This document shows, piece by piece, positions 56,354 to 64,000 of a stretch of DNA of 64,000 nucleotides (position 1 is its first letter; each line of letters starts with the position of its first letter). Source of the stretch: Moniliella sp. 'wahieum' (Eukaryota; Basidiomycota; Moniliellomycetes; Moniliellales; Moniliellaceae). Made by a program: the position numbers and the translations under genes. The stretch lies in the NCBI GenBank assembly GCA_003971905.1, contig RSEE01000168.1:1-64000 (forward strand), read 5' to 3'. The notes below the pieces were generated by a model. That model saw only the letters and a program-made list of their open reading frames with translations. It did no database searches and had not been told where the DNA came from.

Positions 56354-58870
56354 GGTGGACAGCCGCGAGCCCAGCGGCGCCCTTCGGATGATGCCTGCGG
56401 GCCGGCTCGCGTCGGCCCAACTCGGCTCGGCTTGGTCCGAACAGCCAGAGGGCGGGGGCGCCAGGGAAGCACAGTGGCTCCCACGAAGAACCCGCACTCG
56501 GTAAAAGTTTCACCCGCCCAGCGCGTGAATGGCAGACGCTGGAGACGGCTTCTGGCTTCTGGCTTCGCACTCTACCACCCAGGTATATAAACACACTCTC
56601 CTCCCACAGGCTACTGGTATAGGATTGACGTTCATGCATGCACGTTCTTGGATCCTCGCTCATATGACTGCCCTCATTCATGTGCACTCGCTTGTCGCAC
56701 CCAGTTTGGATGTGAATGGCCAGAGCCAGAAAAGGTCCAGACCTTCTGGCAACTCCATCGGCCTCTTGATTGGGTTACTAGCAAGAGCTAGCAGCACACG
56801 TCCGATCAACGAGCCCGGTATAAAGGTGTAACGTTTCTTCCCCCCCCCCGTCTTCAGCTTCTTGCAAAAGATATCAATGCAGGCGTAACATCGCGTGAAA
56901 CTGTCTGACGCAACACGCGCGCCACCCGACAGTAATAGAAGAAGTGGACAACTCAAAGCTGAACAAGAGGGTCAATAACAGCGTCCAACATAACGGACGG
57001 GCGCGCGAGCGCATTTGCAACAGTTAGGAGGAATTCCATTGCGCGTCATTGGGAATCCAACCAAGCGAATAATTGGCGGCAGCGCCTCCCATCTGGCTAG
57101 GCCGAACCGAGGACTCATTAACACCCAACTGAGTGTGCGCTCTCTGGGGGCGGGGAAAGCAGGTATTTGATTCGGGGGAAAAGAAAACTGGGAGAAGGTG
57201 CAGAATGTACCCCAGGTGGGCATGCAACCCACCGAAGAGAGTTTGTTTACCGTGGCATTCACAAGACCAAGACCGATTGGGCACCATTAGGGAAAGAGAT
57301 GAGGAAAAGAACCAGTGCGGGTCGTCTAGAGACGTGTGTTAGGCCAATGGGCTGAGGATCCTACGTTGGCAGTCACGGGCCAAGGATGGAGGTGTGGCAA
57401 GAGACCAAGGAGGCGGGAGGACGGCCGGCCGTGTCAGTGAACAACTCAGACACCTACATCTACCATAGGCGGAGGGTTGGGATGACGTACTTGATCAAGT
57501 TAGGCTGGGGGTTGGAGCTGGTCCAGCCGAGTAAACAACGAACGGGACCCAGGCGTAGTGCAGCACTCTTGCCCGTCTCGATGGCGGTGGAAATATAACC
57601 CTACAGGATATGAGGAAAGTGGGAAGAAGTCAACATGTCAACGTTGTCAACAGAGGAGGTTTTCGCGCGCCTCGCCATTCATGCCCATCATGTTTGTAAC
57701 CACAGCGAGGCTCGGGAAGAAGACGGGGGGGCGATGCACAGAGGGGATAAGAATCGCACCTTTTGCTCTTCGGACAGCAGCGCCATTGTGGAGAGACGAG
57801 GATGAAGGTGGCAGAGGGAGGTGGCGGTGTGAAAGAAGGCTGGCTTGGCCTCGGTGGCTGCTGGCCGAGCACGAGACTGAAAAGCTCAGCCGGGGCGCTT
57901 CCATCGTTTTCCGCTGCCACGAATCGCATGATCGCTGACCGAGATGATGTCGACAAGCCTAGTGAGGAGGGGCAGCCACGAGCAGCTGTCGATGATCGAT
58001 GATGACATCGATGATGTGGGAAACTTGAAATCAACCAAGGACCATCCAATTCCGCCTCCCCATAGCATGGCCCAGCCTCTGAACGTTCAGTTGAACAGAG
58101 CAAGCACCATCCAGCAACGTTGCATGGGTCAAATTTGCTTTTGCCGGTCACGCGCCAAGTCGCACAGGCCATCCACACGCCACAAGCACACGCGCCCAGA
58201 CTCTCGATCACCCCGGAAGAGACTCGCGAGGATGATTAATGATTTTTGCTCGTTGGTTGCATATGCCCAACAAAGGACTCGGACCCCAGGAGGAATCGTG
58301 GTGGGCACGGCCCATCCAAAGCCGAGGTGCCACCAATAAGATAGCGGCAAAGTAGAGCTGCCCAACTGCTCGCTGGGCGTGCTCTGCCTGGCAAGTGACT
58401 GTCGGTGCAACAAGCCATGCGATGATGGTGGCGTGACGGCCATGAAACGCCGTCGGTGTGTGGGGAGAGGCGGTTAGACCGGTGAAAGTTACAGGAGCCC
58501 AAGTGCAATGCCAGGATCGGCATGTGGGACTACATGGGGCCCATCAGGCACGGCTGCTGCCCCTGCTGGCAGTGCCGGACACTCTCCCTCGGCGACACTC
58601 GGCCGAGACGTCGGGGGAAAAGCAGGTTGGCGCGTGAAGGCCAGCTTGCACACCCGCACCTGAAATCCCCAGTTTTAGAGCTGCCTTGGCCGAAGAACCC
58701 TTGGCGCCGCCCCTCGGCACGCACTGCGCCAGTCTCTCTCCAGCCGTCCCAGGCGGTCCCCCTCGCGCATCTTCTCCCCCTTCTTCCCCATCCCGACGCC
58801 CCCACCGCTGTCGGCTGGGTTGCTCCTGCCACCATCTCCCCACCCCCACTCCCCTCCTCCTCCATTCATC
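56354..58870. other. gene-poor interval between divergent genes
   Basis: No domain seen. A CGATGATCGATGATGACATC run is at about 57988-58010. Frames on both strands around 57630-58210 are open but without third-position bias. Confidence 0.45.
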
Positions 58871-60666
58871 ATGCCCCCAGCGCGTGTCGCTGTCGTCGGT
58901 TCTGGCCTTGCTGGCCTGGCCTGCGCCCACCGTCTGGCGGCGGCATGCGATGTGCACGTCATTGAAGCCGCCCCCGCTCTGGGCCTCGACAGTGCCTCCA
59001 TTCTTGTCCGCCCACCTACCCCTACCACCTCGTCCGACGCCTCCACCCCAGCCCCACCCCCGGATGCACACCCAGCAGTGCGAGTGGATGTGCCGATGCG
59101 CGCACTCAACTATGGATACTACCCCGAGACGTGCGCGCTCTACCGCCAACTGGGCGTTTCGCTCCAGCCAACCGAGTTCACCTACTCCTTTGCCACCGCC
59201 GCTCCGCGCAATCCACTGTCGTCTCGTCAAGCATCCGCGCCCCCCAGCTCGACCGACAGCGTTGCGGGCGCGTCCGAACCCTCACAGACCGCGCGCCCCA
59301 ACAGTTCTCAGTGGCAAGCCCCGCCGCCCCACACATTGTACAATGGCGCCTCGGGGCTGCGGGGGGTGGGCCTGCCTACGCAGTACCGTTGGAAGGCGGC
59401 CCGGCAGCGTGCTATCACCCAATGGGGCTCTCTCCCTTCCCCCCTGCTCCTGATCGCTACCGCCCTGGATATCATTCTCGGCTTGGGACGGTATACTCTT
59501 TGGTGGGGCGGGATGTTGTGGTCCTATGTATTGTTGTTGGCCTATGCACTCTATCACCACCATCTCGGCCACTTGCGCGACTCGTCGCATGAGTTGACCA
59601 AAACCGACGTGGCGTTGGCTTGGTATCCCGCTTCAGCGCAAACTCGCTCAGCCCCCACGCGGCTGGGGGTACGGCCAGCTGCTAATGACGGACTTTACGC
59701 ACCACATGCTGCTTCCGCTCATGAGTGCCGTGATGACCTGCCCCATCTCCGAGGTGACAGAGGCGCCTGTGGCCGATATCCTCGAGTATGTCGCGGCTAC
59801 TTTCCTCCGCTCCCATGCACGCGTGCGAGGTGGCGTGACCCGGGTTCAAACTGCCCTCGTTGCCTCCATCCCCGAGGACAACATTCATCTTTCCACACGC
59901 GTCGTGGGCATGACCCCGACCCCAGGTGGGCGAATGCAGCTTCTTGTCTCCCCCTCGGACGGAGGCACACCAGGTACACTCTGCCCCTCCTGGGCAGAAT
60001 TTGATCACGTTGTGCTTGCCACCCCGGCCGATTTGGGCGGAGAATTGGTGGAGCACTACCTGCACTCCTGCCTCGATAAAGGTGGTAACGAACACGCTGC
60101 GTTGCTCCGATCCTTTGCAAACGCTCTCGCCTCTGTCCCTTACACAGCAGTCACAGTCGTCAACCATACTGATCGTCTCTTGCTCCCCCCGCGCCGGAGG
60201 ACTGGAGAGACCTCAACCTAATCCTGCCTTTGCGGGGGGGGCAAACGATGGCCACCCACCTTTTGGCTCAAGATTTCCCCTCGGCCAACGGCCCGCAACT
60301 CTTGCTCCAAACGACGGCACCACAGAACAGAGCGGCATGGCTCCGCGTTCGGCTACCGTGCTTTCAACCGCAACCATGCGCAGGGCACGCACTACCCTCG
60401 CATCGCGCCAGATCCAAGACCGCACCCTGTTCCAGTGGACACGCCGACCATGGGGACGACTGGTACACTGCCTCTCTTCCCTGCTGGGCTTGGCGCAATG
60501 GGACCTCTCGCTCGGTGCGGCGCAGGGAGTACCGCTGGTGGAGCACGGCACCGAAGCTCGGATTTGGGCGTGTGGCTCGTGGTCCCCTGGAATCCCGTTA
60601 TTGGAAGGATGTGTCCGCTCCGCCCACCTGGTCGCCGACGCTATCATTCAGTTGGAGCAATCCTAA
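58871..60666 (+). CDS. FAD-dependent amine-oxidase-like oxidoreductase
   Basis: The N-terminus MPPARVAVVGSGLAGLACAH holds a textbook dinucleotide-binding GxGxxG loop (residues about 10-15) and continues DVHVIEAAP, the end of the second beta strand. MRALNYGYYPETCALYRQLG follows the family's substrate-site order. A hydrophobic stretch (LLLAYALYHH and before, about 59445-59570) may anchor it in a membrane. Later: FDHVVLATPADLGGELV and, at the end, ARIWACGSWSPGIPLLEGCV then SAHLVADAII, the second FAD contact of amine oxidases. Slips lie near 59630, 60205 and 60400. A Ser/Thr/Pro insert interrupts the N-terminal domain. Substrate unknown; squalene/carotenoid- or polyamine-type activity cannot be told apart. 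Confidence 0.78.
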
Positions 60667-61490
60667 GCCAAACCGGTTTACATGATGGCGGATGTAACGC
60701 CCTTGAGGGTAAGAGTTGATGGGCAAGTGGGAAGATCCTGCCAAACTCTTTTTGGTTGGCTGCGGGGACTCACCGGGACTGTGCAGTGTTGGGGAGTTGC
60801 GATAAAGAGTTTCCCCCGGCCCAGTGGACGAGGTAATAATTCCCCCAAAACACGTGTCGCCCTTTACGGATGGTCGATGGTTCTGTCCAAACCACCTCTT
60901 CGTTGCCCATGGCATTGCGGTCTTCGTCTTACATACAACCACGGAGTTTCAGACTCTCCTATAGGAGAAGTGAATATGGTGAAACGCTTCTACTACAGCA
61001 TAGCCTGCTACACAAGGGTAACGGCATGAAAGGTTCACTGTTGCTTCATCTTTTGGGTAGCCTCAATGTAATTAGTAAGCTGTTGTTTGGCACTTTGATG
61101 AGCGCGTTACTTGACTCCCGGTATTGGAAGCCAGTGTGGGGGAAAAGGGCTCATCGAAAAGGGATCATCATCATTGATGAGTATACTGAGTCACAGTGTG
61201 TATACTTCTCATATGTCAACGTTGTCCAGACTGTTCCAGCCTTGTCATGTCTCCCCTCGATAAAGACCGTATTCGGATTGTAAGGTCTTGGCTCGATACA
61301 CTCACAAGAAATAAGTATACGATGCGTTGTGGTCCCAAAGATATGAACGTTCTTGACATTATTTCAGAGCGTACGAGCTATATACGAACTATAGTTCTTC
61401 TCCTTCACCACTGGGCCCTCTCGTTAACCAACAAAAGTGTATCGAATTGACTTCCCATGCGTACAGGAGAGGAGGGTCCAACTATCATTA
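60667..61490. other. intergenic between convergent genes
   Basis: AT-richer, no coding signal recognised. Confidence 0.5.
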
Positions 61491-62943
61491 TCAAGTGTAC
61501 CAGGTGGGGGTGGGAAGGCCATCAGGGATGCCCTGCAGCGCAAACGACCCACTTCAGCTTTCTTGTGAGCGATGGGGTCGTGGAGGAATATGGGTGCGCA
61601 AATCGCGTCCGGCCACATCCAAAGAACCATACTTGGCATGCAATTGAGGGCGCCCTGCAACTCCCAAACTTTGGTCGTCATCCAGTCCAACTTCGGCAAT
61701 GACCACCTTGGCTGCCGCAATGCGTACTGCCCATTCCCCCCGCGTGACCGCCGGAGCGCTTCTCTCTCAGCCACGTGAATGTCGGAACACTTTCCTTGAC
61801 CACTTGTTCGATCAACGCGGCAGCAGCCCAGACTTTGCCCTGCCAAGACACCGTAGTCAATCTGGATGTACGCCTCGTCGGTCCCGCGACTGACGGCGTG
61901 GGCGTCGGGCACAAACGGCCACGCACGGTTGTTTCTCTCGTATAGGCCAGGCCACGGGCCAGGGCGCCTTCAGAATGCCAAGGTAAAACGAAGTGAAGAC
62001 CAATTGGATTACGGGGAGGTTGAGCGTGTTGTACGGTCCCAAAGGGGTAAACGTGAACTGACCCCCTTGTTGGCTCCAACCAAAGGCTCCTCAAAGGGCA
62101 CACGGACGTTCGAAATGGAAATCCCACCACTCTGCGTGCCACGCATCCCAAGCGTATCGACCCATTCGTCACCATAACGCAATCCCTTCTTGTTTACTGG
62201 GCACAGCCACAAACACATGCTGGCCCTCATGCGCTTGGCCCGCAGCGAACACGCCCTCCAAGATAGTCAGGTCCGACACCTTACTTCCTGTTGAAAAGGA
62301 CTTCTTGCCATTGAAGATGAGCTTGGTGGGGTCTTGCGGGTCTTGCACCACGCTCAGATCCGTATCACGTGGGTTCACTGCGCCTCCAAAAAGAGTTGGT
62401 TCCGGGTCGCATGTTCCTGCAGCGTGCGGATCTGCGCTGACGTGCCAACCAAGTTCACAGCCCAGAACCAAACGTAGTGGTACCTAATATCATAATAGGC
62501 TTGATGTCAGCAGCCTGGCCCCGTCGATCATCTCAGATCTCATCGTCGAGAAAGAAGGGCAGGGCAGAGAAGAGAAGCAAGCAAAAACGTACCCCAACAG
62601 CTGGGCCAAACTTCCATCGCCCCGAGCCACGATCCGAACCACGTCATAGGCCACATCCCACTGTTGTCCGCCTCCGCCTACAGCAGTCGGGCCGAGGACC
62701 CGTGAGACCAGCGTCTTTGAGAAGTTGGACCTGGCGGTACGGCACCACGTTTGCCCGGTCCCGCACCGCCTCGTCCTTGTGCAGCAGCTCGGCCACTTCA
62801 TCGGCACGCTGGAGAAACTGCTGCCGCGTGGTTGGCTGGGACGAGAAGGCGGGGTAGGTGACCAGCTCGGATCGGCGCTGATTCGCTGGGCCCCCGACAC
62901 GGCGGGGACACCACACTGTACGCGCGGGGAGGGGGAGGGACAT
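61491..62943 (-). CDS. acyl-CoA-dehydrogenase-fold flavin monooxygenase (DszC/SfnB-like)
   Basis: Starts MSLPLPARTVWCPRRVGG, then FLQRADEVAELLHKDEAVRD and VPYRQVQLLKDAGLTGP. An intron 62484-62592 (GTACGT...TAG) joins LAQLLGY to HYVWFWAVN in frame. The middle has KLIFNGKKSFSTGSKVSDLT then ILEGVF, and RGTQSGGISISNVRVPFEEP; the C-terminal helical part has GPYNTLNLPVIQLVF then TSFYLGILK, TTKVWELQG and HDPIAHKKAEVG, and ends GLPTPTWYT with a stop at 61491. This matches the flavin-dependent desulfurisation/alkylsulfone monooxygenase branch better than true acyl-CoA dehydrogenases, which end differently. At least six frame slips. Substrate unknown. Confidence 0.75.
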
Positions 62944-63850
62944 GCTTGGAGCTGGTGGGGGGGATTGACGCTGGAGGTGCAGATGGTACGGTAAGCTGGA
63001 ACCAGAATGACAGCTGACTCCCAGTTTTATAGCATCTCTTCCCCCTCCCCTCCCCCTCCTCCCCTCCTCCCCTCCCTCCGCTTCCCTCCTACAGCGTCGC
63101 GCGCAAGAGCCCTGTTCTGGGGTATCAGAGCGTGGGAGGGGTCATCGGACCGAGCCGACCACCGGAACCGACCACCGGAGCGGAGCGACGTCGAGTGTGT
63201 CATTGTTGTTGAGGAATGCGCGATAACATGGGATTGGCACTTGACGCCTTGACACGGAGGCTGCCCAACATCCTCTCCGCACGCCAATCTCTGACGACGT
63301 GCTTGGTTGTCGATGCGACGGGGTGGTGTAAGGAATAAGCCCAGTAACGAGAGCGGTTCCCGTGGGGCAAACGTCAAACGAGCACTTGGGGGACGCACGC
63401 CATGCGCATCATGCAATCCGTGGGGCTGCGGCACAAGATGGAATCCACAACGGCCTGCGTTTTGTCCATGTCTATCTCTCTTGGGATGATTGGTCGATGG
63501 TCGATAGTCGATTATCTCATCCGTCGACCAATCAAGCACGCGAATCACGTACCCGTCTCCGGCGTCTGATGATGCGATTGGAAATGCTGATTAAGCTGAT
63601 TGATGAAGCGTGGCACGTGCGCCCATTGAAACTTTGGGCAGGCGTCCCACCAACCCTAGCAACAGGGCGCAAGGAATGCGCCACACTCCCCCCCGCCACA
63701 CAGGGCCACAGCACGCCACGCGAGATAGGCTAACCCTAGCTGGCAGCGGCGATCGCATGCTCTGGCCCGCAGGCCGCCTGCCGCTCGGCCCATCCATCCG
63801 CTCGCGGCGGCTGCGTTCCCCGTTCTACCCGACCATCCTCCACTGCTGCC
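62944..63850. other. intergenic between divergent genes
   Basis: Contains GGTCGATGGTCGATAGTCGA-like words near 63491-63510 and a CT-rich stretch at 63040-63090. The right end is the eL33 promoter region: a ribosomal protein gene would be expected to have a strong one, but no known motif was recognised. Confidence 0.45.
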
Positions 63851-64000
63851 ATGAGCCGTCTGTACGTCAAGGTCGATCCAGGCCACCAGCGCTCCAAGCA
63901 GTCTCCACCCGCACACCTCGCTCGTGCAGATTGACGGGGTGGCGAGCCAGGCCGACGCGCAGTTTTACCTCGGCAAGCGCATCGCACGTCTACAAGGGCA
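63851..64000 (+). CDS. ribosomal protein eL33 (L35A), partial, cut by window end
   Basis: Component of the large ribosomal subunit. ATG 63851 opens MSRLYVK; after a slip GHQRSK, and after another PHTSLVQIDGVASQADAQF then YLGKRIA are the hallmark eL33 sequence (about 63910-63975). A further slip just before the edge gives VYKG. Three breaks in 150 bases of a gene that must work argue for sequence error. The remaining two thirds lie beyond the window. Confidence 0.85.

Noticed and set aside
57630-58211. 193-codon minus-strand frame
   Set aside because: Cys/Arg/Ser-rich product without codon bias or domain.
1-64000. Search by eye for tRNA, rRNA, transposons and virus-like elements
   Set aside because: No convincing tRNA internal promoter pair, rRNA core, transposase, reverse transcriptase, integrase or long terminal repeat was found; a dedicated covariance-model and profile search would be decisive.

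Overview
The window is nuclear DNA of a fungus, most likely a basidiomycete yeast or smut relative. The reasons are a high-GC coding signal (G/C at most third codon positions), short spliceosomal introns of about 50-170 bases, and a set of recognisably fungal proteins: a C2-domain Psd2-type phosphatidylserine decarboxylase, a p23 co-chaperone with a Gly-Met tail, fungal glutamate-cysteine ligase, an SPX-domain Pho91 transporter, Pex14 and Zim17. I cannot name the genus from sequence alone. No virus-like element, LTR element, transposon, CRISPR array, rRNA or tRNA could be recognised.

Layout. Positions 1-3570 are gene-free and visibly AT-richer. Then: oligopeptide transporter (+, 3571-6254), a WD40-only Doa1/PLAP homologue (-), an MFS sugar transporter (-), a 4-kb gene-poor stretch, PSD2 (+), p23 (-), a Trm112 N-terminal half (-), exportin CRM1 (+), GSH1 (-), MAF1 (-), ZIM17 (+), a 33-residue metallothionein in two exons (+, 32674-32872), an unidentified small gene (-), a PP2A B56 subunit (+), ARPC2 (+), a gene-poor 5.7-kb region holding one unidentified two-exon gene (-, 41331-42498), a 6-phosphofructo-2-kinase with a decayed phosphatase domain (+), a RING protein (+), PHO91 (-), a secreted probably GPI-anchored alpha/beta hydrolase (+), PEX14 (-), an FAD-dependent amine-oxidase-like protein (+), an acyl-CoA-dehydrogenase-fold flavin monooxygenase homologue (-), and the start of ribosomal protein eL33 (+) running off the right edge.

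These are mostly unrelated housekeeping genes, not one pathway. Loose links are thiol and metal handling (GSH1 and the metallothionein about 4.6 kb apart), transport (peptide, sugar, phosphate) and peroxisomal or flavin oxidation at the right end.

Two general points matter to a reader. First, most conserved genes are interrupted by several single-base frame slips, often a missing base in a doubled base, including genes expected to be essential (CRM1, eL33). I read this as assembly error, not decay, so gene spans below are whole-locus spans. Second, 15 of the 18 introns whose donor I could place begin GTACGT, an unusually uniform donor. The most interesting items are the tiny metallothionein, the truncated Doa1 and Trm112 homologues, the phosphatase-dead PFK-2, the donor bias, and several families of short palindromic words that recur only in the gene-free stretches.
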